A stretch of DNA of 64,000 nt from Methanolobus psychrophilus R15 (GTDB lineage Archaea; Halobacteriota; Methanosarcinia; Methanosarcinales; Methanosarcinaceae). Position numbers and translations under genes: made by a program. Below the pieces are notes generated by a model. The model was not told where the DNA came from. It did not search any database and saw only the letters and a list, made by a program, of their open reading frames with translations. The DNA lies in assembly GCA_000306725.1 (NCBI GenBank), contig CP003083.1:2406042-2470041 (forward strand), read 5' to 3'. Numbering within the stretch: position 1 is the first letter of the stretch; each line of letters begins with the position of its first letter. Of this stretch, positions 39,601 to 48,049 are shown one piece after another.

Positions 39601-39770
39601 GTTAAATAAATAAAAGACCTACTGATTATTGCGGGTCGTGGGGGAATGAGCCGCAAATTGAGAGTGGATTAGTTGAGAGATGTTGGGGAACATCTCGGAT
39701 TCGTTAAGGAGAGAGGCGCCTTAAAGCGTGGTGGTTTCCAGGCGCCTCATACTACCTTGGTATTTTAAAC
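39601..39770 (+). ncRNA. Candidate small RNA 1 (three hairpins)
   Basis: Hairpins in a row: GCGGGTC/GAGCCGC (39631-39637 with 39648-39654, one mismatch, loop with five Gs); GAGATGTT/AACATCTC (39677-39684 with 39689-39696, loop GGGG); GAGGCGCCT/AGGCGCCTC (39713-39721 with 39740-39748, 18-base loop containing CGTGGTGGT at 39727-39735). A TATA-like AAATAAATAAAAG (39604-39616) lies about 25 bases before the first hairpin and T-rich DNA follows the last. No family is recognised. Confidence 0.5.
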
Positions 39771-40002
39771 TGTTTTCTATATAACTTCCAATACTATAAA
39801 AATGTATTCTATATATTCTATATTTTTTGTAAGCTCTTTAGCTGATTACAACATTCAAGTTAAATTGCTTTCCATGATCACTGCTTGCTCTCTAGAAGCA
39901 GAACACATTAATGATTAATTTACTAGATAAATCCATTTTACTTATTAATTTAGTAAGGCTCTATGTTAAGTTAGAATTATAAATTATTACATGTGGACTT
40001 TG

Positions 40003-40116
40003 GGAGTAGCACATTAGGGTTACTAACAGAAATTATCCCTGGTTTTTGGGAATATTGCAGAATGGATATTATGGGGGCATCCTGGACGTGGTGGTAAAGG
40101 ATGCTTCATAATACAC
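40003..40116 (+). ncRNA. Candidate small RNA 2 (hairpin with the same loop motif)
   Basis: A near-continuous 16-bp stem: TATTATG (40067-40073) with CATAATA (40107-40113), one bulged G, two G-U pairs, then GCATCCT (40077-40083) with AGGATGC (40098-40104). The 14-base loop holds CGTGGTGGT at 40087-40095, the motif also found in the third hairpin of candidate RNA 1. The G-U pairs set the transcribed strand as plus. TATA-like AATTATAAATTAT (39974-39986) would start a transcript near 40010. Confidence 0.45.
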
Positions 40117-40359
40117 TATATCAAAATGAAGATGTGTAAAATGTTTTACAGCCTTGGCAAATTAATATAATTGCTTATATCTCTACAATGATTTAATTCT
40201 ATACATGCAAAAAGCAGCATCTACTTAGGACTATATACTATATTTTAGTAGTCATACGCGGATTCCTTTACATAATATTTTTACACAATAATTATCATAT
40301 ATTTTTGTGTGTATTGTGCAAAAACCAGTATCATACTATGACTATTAAAACTATTTAAG

Positions 40360-40431
40360 TGGACTCGGCGGGATTTGAACCCGCGGCCTTTACGTTGCGA
40401 ACGTAACGATCTACCCCTGATCTACAAGCCC
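40360..40431 (-). tRNA. tRNA-Ala (CGC)
   Basis: Read on the minus strand: GGGCTTG acceptor with CGAGTCC, anticodon loop TTCGCAA (CGC), T-loop TTCAAAT, no encoded CCA. It lies about 40 bases downstream of the aEF-1beta gene on the same strand, behind a long T-tract (40448-40470) that should end that transcript. Confidence 0.95.
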
Positions 40432-40470
40432 AAAAATGATAACTGTAGGAAAAAGAAAAAAGAAAAAAAC

Positions 40471-40740
40471 TTATACTGGTCTGCCTACTTCTGTGACCGT
40501 TACGCTCTCGACGCCTTCGACAGCTGCAAGAGCCTCTTCGACCTTCTCGGTGCCGCCTTCAAGGTCGCCTACAAGAACCACCATCATTATGGCCTTCAGG
40601 CCAAAAGCAATGGGGTCTTCCCTGGAAGTGCCAAATTCTGCACCTTCAGGCAGAGCTGCGACCAGCTTATCCTTAAGCGCTTTAAGGTCGGTGTCCACGG
40701 ATACCGGCATGATCCTGATAGTTGCTGCTACATCTCCCAT
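40471..40740 (-). CDS. aef1b: Translation elongation factor aEF-1 beta
   Basis: Exchange factor that reloads elongation factor 1-alpha with GTP. The 89-residue protein has MGDVAATIRIMPVSVDTDLK, PIAFGLKAIMMVVLVGDLEGGTEKVEEAL and VESVTVTEVGR at the C-terminus, full length for the archaeal family. ATG 40740 is preferred to the GTG three codons up because GAGGTGA lies five bases before it. It follows the zinc-ribbon gene by ten bases. Confidence 0.95.
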   Translation of the reverse strand: MGDVAATIRIMPVSVDTDLKALKDKLVAALPEGAEFGTSREDPIAFGLKAIMMVVLVGDLEGGTEKVEEALAAVEGVESVTVTEVGRPV

Positions 40741-40750
40741 CGAATTCACC

Positions 40751-40918
40751 TCACGGGCCTACAAAGCCGCATTTCGGGCATGTGTACGGATTGCTCTGCT
40801 GTCTGCAGCTTTTACATCTTCCAAGCTCCTTGCCGCATACAGGGCAAGGGAAGCGTGCAAATCCAACCTCTACGAGCCTTTTATTGCATGCAGTACAATT
40901 CTCAACTTTGTTTACCAT
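40751..40918 (-). CDS. Small zinc-ribbon protein (HVO_2753 family)
   Basis: A 55-residue protein with four CPxC-type knuckles: Cys8-x2-Cys11, Cys25-x2-Cys28, Cys35-x2-Cys38 and Cys47-x2-Cys50, so it should bind two zinc ions. Members of this family are commonly encoded just before aEF-1beta in euryarchaea. The haloarchaeal homologue has been studied as a small two-zinc protein; its exact job is not settled. Ribosome binding site AGGAGAG lies before the ATG. Confidence 0.85.
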   Translation of the reverse strand: MVNKVENCTACNKRLVEVGFARFPCPVCGKELGRCKSCRQQSNPYTCPKCGFVGP

Positions 40919-41007
40919 TTAAACTCTCCTTTAAGCGTGATATCTGATCAATATAATACTGAAAAATTCAGCATGTCGATGATTTCAGTACATAAGCGGT
41001 ATGTAAT

Positions 41008-41649
41008 TTAAATATTCCCCTTGATGTAAGTCCCCACGATATCTTTTCCAACAACAGCATCAATAACTCTTTCCGGGTGCTTCCCATTGACTATCAGGCA
41101 ATCCATACGGTTCTCCTTAAGGAACAAAGGCAGCGCCGCATCCAGGCAAGTGGCTCCCATTTTAAGAACCTCGTCTGCTGTCAGGAACTGCTGCACAACA
41201 TCCTCTGCATATATTCCGTCCACATCTGTCACCTTCACAAATGACGGAGCACCAAACTGTTTAGCTATCCATGCAGCTATGGTGTCAGCGGTCACATCCC
41301 ACGAATGTGGCAATTCATCCTTATCCTTAAGTGTCCTGTAAGGGAGCAGCATGGTAACTCCGAAGGGAATGTGCTCCAGTGAATCTGCAGTGTTTATACC
41401 TGTCTTATCCTGGATATAATATGCATATTGTTCCATTGCAAGGATGGCCATCCAATGGGCTGCATCATCCTTTATATTGTACTTTTCACAGACCGAGCGG
41501 ACAGTATTTGCAAAAAGACCACCTCCTGGTATTATGAGGATGGAGATGCACTCTTTGTCCCCGCATGACCCAAAGCGTGTCAGTAATGCCTTTATGACCG
41601 GCAGTGAGTCCTCCATAAGGCTTCCCCCAAGCTTCACGACAACTCTCAT
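41008..41649 (-). CDS. mfnE: [5-(aminomethyl)furan-3-yl]methyl phosphate kinase (methanofuran synthesis)
   Basis: Amino-acid-kinase-fold enzyme that adds a second phosphate to the aminomethylfuran intermediate so that it can be coupled in methanofuran biosynthesis. The 213-residue protein starts MRVVVKLGGSLMEDS (phosphate loop), has IIPGGGLFA (near 42-50) and KVTDVDGIYAEDV (near 140). Its place beside mfnF and mfnD supports MfnE rather than another kinase of the fold. It ends the mfnDFE unit. Confidence 0.9.
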   Translation of the reverse strand: MRVVVKLGGSLMEDSLPVIKALLTRFGSCGDKECISILIIPGGGLFANTVRSVCEKYNIKDDAAHWMAILAMEQYAYYIQDKTGINTADSLEHIPFGVTMLLPYRTLKDKDELPHSWDVTADTIAAWIAKQFGAPSFVKVTDVDGIYAEDVVQQFLTADEVLKMGATCLDAALPLFLKENRMDCLIVNGKHPERVIDAVVGKDIVGTYIKGNI

Positions 41650-41658
41650 AATGCCTCC

Positions 41659-42657
41659 TTATCCTATGTCTTTATCGTTTCGGGCTGAAACGTCTTCCTC
41701 GAACATCCTGGCAGCCGCATATGCAGGGAACACCTTTGATATCTCTTCTCCCCAGCGCTGTGCAACTGAGATCCATTCAAATCCAAGCTTTTTTGCAGCT
41801 GCACGTATAAGGAACTCTCCAAGACCTGCTGATACTATCGTAGAAAGCTCATTCCTCTCTGCAACCTGTGCTATTGCCTCGCTCAGCAATATCACTTGCT
41901 TCTCCCGGACTTGTTCTGCTATACGGTATATCTCATCGGGTGAGATCTCTGTGAGGTCGGCGCAAACAACCCTTGCAATTCTTCTCATTGCATCGGTCTT
42001 GCTTTTCCCGGCGCCGTCTGCGGTTTCACAAGTGTATAGCTCCTCTGATATGTCCCCAAGTAAAAAATAAACGTCTGCAGTGGTTGCGAAAAGCTCGGAG
42101 GATACTCGGCATTTTCCCGATGCCAGGTCCAGACTGTCTAGCAGATATGCCAGGTTCGTCCTCAGCACGCCTGCGTAGACCAGCTCACTGCGGATAAGCC
42201 TTGAAAAATCCGTGAGTCCAGCCATATGTTTTCCGGATTTTATGGGGATGATGTCGCTGGTGGTGCTTCCCATGTCCACGAAGATGCAATCTCCTATCTC
42301 TGAACCAATAAGATCGGCTGAAGCAGCCCAGTTGGCAGCGGCCAGTTTGCGCAGGTCTCCTAAACCGTCATAGAAATGCCCGTTACTATCGATATAGCGG
42401 ATCTCGCAGTTGAATGCCTGCTCAACGGATTCCATTATGAATTTTATGCCGGCCATCTTGTCCTCGAAGCAGTCAGCAAGTTCTCCTGTCATAACGACAC
42501 TCACCCTGTCAGGGCTGTGTTTCTCAGCTATCTCTTCCAGGGCTTCCGGAAGTCGTGTATCCTTCCACAGGGGTACATAGTGCAGTTCTATTATCTCACC
42601 ATCAGCAGAAGCGATCTTAGTGTTCGCACCGCCAATATCTATCCCGATTGTTTTCAT
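41659..42657 (-). CDS. mfnF: Methanofuran synthesis coupling enzyme MfnF
   Basis: Joins gamma-glutamyltyramine to the activated aminomethylfuran by an ether link, forming the APMF-Glu core of methanofuran. The 332-residue protein has the ASKHA/hydantoinase-A-like fold: MKTIGIDIGGANTKIAS (phosphate 1), FVDMGSTTSDIIPI (near 129-142), VSAGLGEFLIRAAA (adenosine site near 275). The start overlaps the end of mfnD by four bases, and mfnE follows after nine. Confidence 0.88.
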   Translation of the reverse strand: MKTIGIDIGGANTKIASADGEIIELHYVPLWKDTRLPEALEEIAEKHSPDRVSVVMTGELADCFEDKMAGIKFIMESVEQAFNCEIRYIDSNGHFYDGLGDLRKLAAANWAASADLIGSEIGDCIFVDMGSTTSDIIPIKSGKHMAGLTDFSRLIRSELVYAGVLRTNLAYLLDSLDLASGKCRVSSELFATTADVYFLLGDISEELYTCETADGAGKSKTDAMRRIARVVCADLTEISPDEIYRIAEQVREKQVILLSEAIAQVAERNELSTIVSAGLGEFLIRAAAKKLGFEWISVAQRWGEEISKVFPAYAAARMFEEDVSARNDKDIG

Positions 42658-43574
42658 AGAATGTCCTCAAAGTCATCTTTAGTGAACGAGAATTCTCCTT
42701 CAGTGCTGACTGCATCAGGCAGTTCACCTGAGATATTCTTCAGCAGGAGCTCTCCTATCTCTGTCTTGAGTGTCCTGGCCAGCCCGTAAATGGCAGTTGT
42801 CGGCCGGGGGTTCACATCAATTACGTATGGTTCTTTGCCATATACGATATCTACTCCGATATAACCATTGCATCCCAGGACTTTTGCTGTTCTGGCAGCA
42901 ATACTGAATAATTCCTGCTCGCACTCGGTCCTGAACGGAACGACATTGCCTTTGTAGATTACCGGCGAGCCTGCTTTAGTGCAGTTCATCTCAATATGCT
43001 GTTTATTTACGCTTAGCGGAAGGAACCTTTTGCCGCAGATCATGCTCACACTCAGGTGCTCGCCTTCAATGTATTCTGTAGCAATGAAACCTTCTTCCGC
43101 GTTGCTGGAAAATGCTATACTTACTCCCTCGGATGCACAGCCGAACCTAGGCTTGATGATGCATGTGCCTTCAAGTCCGCTCTCAATTATCCGGGGTACA
43201 TTGATTGAATGGGACTGTAGTATGCGGGTGCATTCAAGCTTATCTGCGCATGCACTTACTGACTTCGCGGAGCATCCGAGGTTTATCGTATTCCTCTCAA
43301 TTCCCGTTGAAAGCTCTCCCAGCAGCTCGTCAGGACCTATCACAAGTCCTGCATCGGCATATGATGCCTCTCTTGCGAGCACTTCCGCAAAGTCTTTTGC
43401 ATTGGAACTGACAGCTCTGCCATGCTGGAGTACGGGTCCTGAAGAAAGGTATGTGACTTCATGCCCCAACCTTGAGAAACTGTCTACCAGTGTCCTAAGC
43501 ATGGCCCCCCCTTCCTTAAGGAGGGTTCCGTCAAGCCCTGTCCCTACCGCGTATTCTGCCAGCAGTATCTTCAT
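42654..43574 (-). CDS. mfnD: Tyramine-glutamate ligase (methanofuran synthesis)
   Basis: ATP-grasp enzyme of 306 residues that links tyramine to the gamma-carboxyl of glutamate, an early step to methanofuran. Seen: MKILLAEYAVGTGLDG, CIIKPRFGCASEGV (ATP-grasp Lys/Gly loop, about 137-150), EYIEGEHLSVSM (about 173-184) and GVDIVYGKEPYVIDVNPRPTTAI (metal site, about 240-262). It heads the mfnD-mfnF-mfnE unit. Confidence 0.9.
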   Translation of the reverse strand: MKILLAEYAVGTGLDGTLLKEGGAMLRTLVDSFSRLGHEVTYLSSGPVLQHGRAVSSNAKDFAEVLAREASYADAGLVIGPDELLGELSTGIERNTINLGCSAKSVSACADKLECTRILQSHSINVPRIIESGLEGTCIIKPRFGCASEGVSIAFSSNAEEGFIATEYIEGEHLSVSMICGKRFLPLSVNKQHIEMNCTKAGSPVIYKGNVVPFRTECEQELFSIAARTAKVLGCNGYIGVDIVYGKEPYVIDVNPRPTTAIYGLARTLKTEIGELLLKNISGELPDAVSTEGEFSFTKDDFEDIL

Positions 43575-43637
43575 GTTGAATGCAAGTGCATTATTTGATA
43601 TATCATTTGCTATTGTTTATTGTAGTTGGCACAATTG

Positions 43638-43655
43638 TTTAAAAATAAATATATA
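43638..43655 (+). promoter_or_regulatory. TATA element of the small membrane protein gene
   Basis: TTTAAAAATAAATATATA about 30 bases before ATG 43681; the predicted transcript start (near 43670) makes the GTG at 43663 an unlikely start codon. Confidence 0.45.
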
Positions 43656-43680
43656 GTATCAGGTGAATTACACGACAGGG

Positions 43681-44094
43681 ATGAACATGGAATTAGACAT
43701 TGATAATCCATTTGTACAGGCACTGGCAGTTTCAACTGCAATGGCTCTCTTCATGATAAGCGTGGCACTTGGTATCATGTATATGGCATCCTCCGGCTCC
43801 ACGCCTGTCCCGATGGCTGTCATTTTGCTGATATTTGCCATAGTCTTCATTGCCGGCTCTGTCTTTTTCGAAAGTCGCGGCGCAGATTATCTTGGTTCCA
43901 TGGCAGGAGGGGCCATTGCATCTTTTATAGCTACCTTTTCAGCAACTGCTTTTCTCACGGGCATGGTGCATGCCTGGAATGGCGGCATCCAGGCGCTCTG
44001 GTGGGAACAGATATTGTCGGCACTCGCGGTCTGCATGGTTGCCAGCATGTTCATAATCCGGCTTTTGCAGCACAAGTTGCAGTCATCTTATTAA
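43681..44094 (+). CDS. Conserved four-helix membrane protein, function unknown
   Basis: About 137 residues with four hydrophobic helices (about 12-34, 41-60, 72-96 and 108-128). No catalytic motif; contains WNGGIQALWWEQ between helices 3 and 4. I do not recognise a named family. Possible starts are GTG 43663, ATG 43681 and ATG 43687; the TATA box argues against the first. It diverges from mfnD and lies upstream of grpE, without an evident link to either. Confidence 0.6.
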   Translation: MNMELDIDNPFVQALAVSTAMALFMISVALGIMYMASSGSTPVPMAVILLIFAIVFIAGSVFFESRGADYLGSMAGGAIASFIATFSATAFLTGMVHAWNGGIQALWWEQILSALAVCMVASMFIIRLLQHKLQSSY

Positions 44095-44162
44095 CTTTGG
44101 CAACATATCTTTTATGGATATCATTGGGGTATTATCGACAAAAACCTTCTCAAGATGGGAAA

Positions 44163-44172
44163 TCTATTTATA
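44163..44172 (+). promoter_or_regulatory. TATA box before grpE
   Basis: TCTATTTATA, expected start near 44193. This makes ATG 44236, with GGAG eight bases upstream, the likely grpE start, and leaves ATG 44155 and 44188 in untranscribed DNA. Confidence 0.5.
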
Positions 44173-44235
44173 GAACTTCAAACAATGGTTAACTCAAATG
44201 CGCATAACTGTGCATTAAATAGTGGAGATATTGAG

Positions 44236-44748
44236 ATGGATAAAGGATCTGAGAATTGTGATGACCCTGGTTCAGAGGCAACAAACGCTGATAACCAGCA
44301 GGAGGATGAAACTGCACAGCTTCGTGAGAAATTACTGCGGCTCACCGCGGAATTTGATAATTTCAGGAAACGAAGTGTAAGGGAAAAAGAGGAGTACCGC
44401 AAGTTTGCAGTTGAACAATTCATCACAGAATTGCTTGAGGTATATGATAACTTCGAGCGTGCAATAGCATCTTCAAAACAGACCGATAATGTAGAATCCG
44501 TCGTAAAGGGTGTGGATATGGTGTTCAGGCAGTTTGCTTCTATCCTTGAAAAGGAAGGTCTGCAGAAAATAGAATGCCATGGCGCTGAATTCGACCCTCA
44601 TCTTCATGAGGCTATTATGCACGTTGAACATCCTGAGCATGAGGAAAATACTATCGTTAATGTGTGCAAATCCGGGTACTACCTTCACTCTAAGGTGATC
44701 AGGCCTGCGATGGTTGCGGTTTCAAAGAAACCAGGCGCTGATGAGTAA
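44236..44748 (+). CDS. grpE: GrpE, DnaK nucleotide-exchange factor
   Basis: Releases ADP from DnaK. About 170 residues: acidic disordered N-terminus, a long coiled coil (TAQLREKLLRLTAEFDNFRKR, about 28-75), and the C-terminal beta wing with EGLQKIECHGAEFDPHLHEAI and GYYLHSKVIRPAMVAVSK. First gene of the grpE-dnaK-dnaJ heat-shock group, which Methanosarcina is thought to have received from bacteria. Confidence 0.92.
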   Translation: MDKGSENCDDPGSEATNADNQQEDETAQLREKLLRLTAEFDNFRKRSVREKEEYRKFAVEQFITELLEVYDNFERAIASSKQTDNVESVVKGVDMVFRQFASILEKEGLQKIECHGAEFDPHLHEAIMHVEHPEHEENTIVNVCKSGYYLHSKVIRPAMVAVSKKPGADE

Positions 44749-44831
44749 TAGTACTTCCTGATGCAAAGAATGCTGTCATATAAAAGAAGAACATAATTGT
44801 AACTAAAACTAATCGATAAAGAGGTAAGATC

Positions 44832-46685
44832 ATGGGAAAGATTTTGGGAATTGATCTTGGAACTACAAATTCATGCATGGCTGTGATTGAGGGTGGAGAA
44901 CCTGTCGTTATTCCAAACGCAGAAGGGGGCAGGACCACACCTTCAGTAGTTGCTTTTTCCAAGAAGGGAGAGAAACTGGTAGGGCAGGTTGCAAAGAGGC
45001 AGATTATCACGAACTCCGAGAACAGTGTCAGCTCTATCAAGAGGCACATGGGCGAAGCCAATTATAAAGTGACACTCGGTGGCAAGGACTACACTCCACA
45101 GGAAATATCTGCAATGATCCTGCGTAAACTTAAGGACGATGCAGAAGCCTATCTTGGTGAAACTATCAACGATGTGGTCATCACTGTGCCTGCTTACTTC
45201 GATGACTCTCAGAGACAGGCTACAAAGGATGCCGGTTCCATTGCGGGCTTTAACGTAAAGAGAATAATCAATGAGCCTACTGCTGCATCCCTTGCCTATG
45301 GGCTTGACAAGGAATCAGGTGAACATAAGATAATGGTGTATGACCTCGGAGGAGGCACATTCGATGTATCTGTCCTTGAACTGGGAGAAGGCGTGTTCGA
45401 GGTGCTTTCCACAAGTGGTGACACTCACCTTGGAGGAGATGACTTTGACCAAAGGATCGTCAATCACATTGTAAGCGAGTTCAAAAAGAACGAAGGTATC
45501 GATCTTTCCAAGGATAAGGCTGCACTGCAGCGTTTGAAGGATGCGGCAGAGAAAGCCAAGATAGAGCTATCCAGTGTCACTTCCACAAATGTCAATCTGC
45601 CATTCATCACAGCTGACTCCAACGGGCAGCCAAAGCACATAGATATGGACCTCACAAGGCCTCAGTTCGAGAAGATGGTAAGTGATCTGCTTGACAAGAC
45701 CCTTGTAGCTGTTAACAGGGCAATGGATGATGCAAAGCTCAAACCCAGCGACCTTGAGAAGGTATTGCTGATCGGTGGCTCTACAAGGATACCTGCAGTG
45801 ACCGAGCTTGTCCGCAAGGCTACAGGCAAGGAGCCTTACAAGAATATCAATCCTGATGAAGCAGTAGCAGTTGGTGCGGCTGTGCAGGCAGGGGTTCTCG
45901 GCGGAGAGATCCACGATGTGCTGTTGCTTGATGTCACACCACTGACCCTGGGTATCGAGACTCTGGGTGGGGTTGCGACACCTCTTATCGAGAGGAATAC
46001 GACCATTCCTACAAGGAAGAGCCAGGTGTTCTCTACAGCCGCTGATAGCCAGCCGTCCGTGGAGATCCATGTGCTGCAAGGTGAGAGGGGAATTGCTTCT
46101 GCTAACAAGACCCTTGGAAGGTTCATGCTTGACGGCATCCCGCCAGCTCCAAGGGGCCTGCCACAGATAGAAGTGACTTTCGACATAGATGCAAACGGCA
46201 TCCTGCATGTTACTGCAAAGGATCTTGGAACAGGCAAGAAACAGTCCATATCCATCCAGAAGCCTGGAGGGCTTTCAGAGGAAGAGATCGATCGGATGGT
46301 CAAGGATGCGGAGCTCCATGCAGAGGAAGACAAGAAGCGTAAGGAAGAGGTGGAGGTAAGGAACACTGCCGAATCCCTCATAAATGCCGCAGAGAAGGCC
46401 GTTAAGGAGGCAGGGGATATCGCCACAGCCGAGCAGAAATCCAAAGTAGAGGCAGCAATAGCTGCTCTTAAGAAAGAGCTTGAAGGCGACAACATTGAAG
46501 CCATCAGCACCAAGACCGAGGAACTCCAGACCGCTGTGTATGACATATCTGCTGCAATGTACAAGAAAGCCCAGGAAGAGGCAGCTGCTGCAGGTACTCC
46601 GGAAGAGGGAGCTGGTCAGGCAGGTTCTTCCGATGAGAACATTGTGGATGCTGACTATGAAGTGGTCGACGAGGATAAGAAGTAA
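44832..46685 (+). CDS. dnaK: Chaperone DnaK (Hsp70)
   Basis: ATP-driven protein-folding chaperone of 617 residues. Nucleotide-binding domain 1-360: [41 protein letters not shown]; substrate-binding domain about 365-510: [16 protein letters not shown]; then the helical lid and an acidic tail ending [15 protein letters not shown]. Full length. AAAGAGGTAAG precedes the ATG. The gap to dnaJ contains a terminator-like hairpin. Confidence 0.98.
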   Translation: MGKILGIDLGTTNSCMAVIEGGEPVVIPNAEGGRTTPSVVAFSKKGEKLVGQVAKRQIITNSENSVSSIKRHMGEANYKVTLGGKDYTPQEISAMILRKLKDDAEAYLGETINDVVITVPAYFDDSQRQATKDAGSIAGFNVKRIINEPTAASLAYGLDKESGEHKIMVYDLGGGTFDVSVLELGEGVFEVLSTSGDTHLGGDDFDQRIVNHIVSEFKKNEGIDLSKDKAALQRLKDAAEKAKIELSSVTSTNVNLPFITADSNGQPKHIDMDLTRPQFEKMVSDLLDKTLVAVNRAMDDAKLKPSDLEKVLLIGGSTRIPAVTELVRKATGKEPYKNINPDEAVAVGAAVQAGVLGGEIHDVLLLDVTPLTLGIETLGGVATPLIERNTTIPTRKSQVFSTAADSQPSVEIHVLQGERGIASANKTLGRFMLDGIPPAPRGLPQIEVTFDIDANGILHVTAKDLGTGKKQSISIQKPGGLSEEEIDRMVKDAELHAEEDKKRKEEVEVRNTAESLINAAEKAVKEAGDIATAEQKSKVEAAIAALKKELEGDNIEAISTKTEELQTAVYDISAAMYKKAQEEAAAAGTPEEGAGQAGSSDENIVDADYEVVDEDKK

Positions 46686-46701
46686 CGTCATAGATAACTT
46701 C

Positions 46702-46740
46702 ATGTAAGATACTGCGCTCAACAGTATCTTACATCTTTTT
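46702..46740 (+). terminator. Perfect 13-bp hairpin between dnaK and dnaJ
   Basis: ATGTAAGATACTG (46702-46714), loop CGCTCAA, CAGTATCTTACAT (46722-46734), then CTTTTT. It looks like an intrinsic terminator or a processing/attenuation site that would lower dnaJ relative to dnaK. Confidence 0.65.
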
Positions 46741-46778
46741 CATGTTTATTCAGCCTAGGTAATCCACAGGAATCACTT

Positions 46779-47942
46779 ATGTCCACTACACGCGATTATT
46801 ACGAGATACTTGGTGTATCAAAAGAGTCAACGGAAGCTGAGATCAAAAAAGAGTACCGAAAGCTTGCGATGAAGTATCACCCGGATAAGAATAAGGAGCC
46901 TGATGCTGAAGAGAAGTTCAAGGAGATATCTGAGGCTTATGCCGTACTTTCCGACCCTGAGAAGAAGGAGCAGTACGACCGTTTCGGCCATGCAGGTATC
47001 GACAGCCGCTACACCCAGGAGGATATTTTCAGGAATGCTGACTTCAGGGGCTTTGAGGATCTTGGTGATATCCTTGGAAGCATATTCGGTGGCGGATTTG
47101 GAGGGTTCGGGGGATTTGGCGGCCAGCAGCAGCGTCGCGGCCCTGTCAGGGGTTCGGATCTGCGCTATGACCTGAACATAACACTGGAGCAGGCTACAAA
47201 CGGAGTGGAAACTACCATTAATGTGCCCCGGGCAGAGACCTGTGAAACATGTAACGGGAGTGGTGCCAAGCCTGGCACAAGCCCCAAGACCTGTTCCAAT
47301 TGTCATGGGGCCGGCCAGGTCACTCATGCCCGTGATACGCCTTTTGGACGCTTTATGTCAACAAGTACCTGTAATGTGTGCCGCGGGGCTGGTCAGATCA
47401 TCGAAGACCCCTGTCCTGCGTGCAGAGGCACTGGCAAACAGAAGAAGGTCCGCAAGCTCTCCGTGAAGGTTCCCAAGGGTGCGGATACTGGGTTACGAAT
47501 GAAGATAAGCAGGGAAGGCGAGCAAGGCAGTCCGGGTGCTCCTCCGGGAGACCTTTATGTGGTCCTGCATGTTGAACCGCACCAGTTATTTGAACGGGCA
47601 GGTGACGATATCCTTTATGAGCTACCCATAAGTTTCTCCCAGGCGGCACTGGGAGCTGATGTTATGGTACCAACTCTCCATGGTAATGTCAAAATGAGTG
47701 TCAAGCCCGGGACCCAGACTCATTCTATCCTCCGGCTTAAAGGAAAAGGTGTGCCATATCTCCATGGGCGGGGCCAGGGTGACCAGCTTGTAAAGGTCGT
47801 TGTCAGGACACCTACAAACCTTACGGAAGAGCAGAAAGAGCTGCTCCGGAAACTGGATATCTCGGAAGAGGGAACAAAGTCAAAGAATCCCAAAGGTGGG
47901 AAAGGTATCTTTGATAAGGTAAAAGAAGCCTTTGATACCTAA
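46779..47942 (+). CDS. dnaJ: Chaperone DnaJ (Hsp40)
   Basis: DnaK co-chaperone of 387 residues, type I. J domain 1-70 with HPD (KYHPDKN), Gly/Phe-rich region (about 98-125), four zinc repeats CxxCxGxG ([39 protein letters not shown]; about 149-220) and the C-terminal substrate domain. All expected parts are present. Confidence 0.98.
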   Translation: MSTTRDYYEILGVSKESTEAEIKKEYRKLAMKYHPDKNKEPDAEEKFKEISEAYAVLSDPEKKEQYDRFGHAGIDSRYTQEDIFRNADFRGFEDLGDILGSIFGGGFGGFGGFGGQQQRRGPVRGSDLRYDLNITLEQATNGVETTINVPRAETCETCNGSGAKPGTSPKTCSNCHGAGQVTHARDTPFGRFMSTSTCNVCRGAGQIIEDPCPACRGTGKQKKVRKLSVKVPKGADTGLRMKISREGEQGSPGAPPGDLYVVLHVEPHQLFERAGDDILYELPISFSQAALGADVMVPTLHGNVKMSVKPGTQTHSILRLKGKGVPYLHGRGQGDQLVKVVVRTPTNLTEEQKELLRKLDISEEGTKSKNPKGGKGIFDKVKEAFDT

Positions 47943-48049
47943 TCCCTTTTCTTTTTTAATTCACAGATGGCAAACTTTAAAAGGCACTAATCTCAATAAG
48001 CCTTCTTTACGTTTATCTTTATGAATAAATGTTTTACGAAGGAATTTTC

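Larger units (their letters stand above)
38528..40359. other. 1.8 kb AT-rich gene-free spacer with hairpin blocks
   Basis: No open frame here has a ribosome binding site or protein-like content. Instead, islands of higher GC that fold into hairpins stand in AT-rich DNA (38842-39011, 39093-39195, 39399-39450, 39631-39748, 40067-40113). GC islands in AT-rich archaeal spacers usually are RNA genes. The main blocks are listed separately. Confidence 0.55.

Noticed and set aside
38842-40113. G-quadruplex explanation for the G-rich loops
   Set aside because: Each hairpin has only one run of four or five Gs, too few in close range for an intramolecular quadruplex.
39601-40116. Known RNAs: RNase P RNA, SRP RNA, box C/D or H/ACA guides
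   Set aside because: Length and folds do not fit RNase P or SRP RNA; no C/D boxes; the hairpins lack the internal pocket of H/ACA guides. A covariance search would be decisive.
40375-41011. Plus-strand frames of about 190 codons over aEF-1beta and the zinc gene
   Set aside because: They are antisense shadows of two genes with firm family identity, and they start inside tRNA-Ala.
45836-46564. 242-codon minus-strand frame inside dnaK
   Set aside because: Shadow of dnaK caused by its codon bias; composition is Ser-rich and without a domain.
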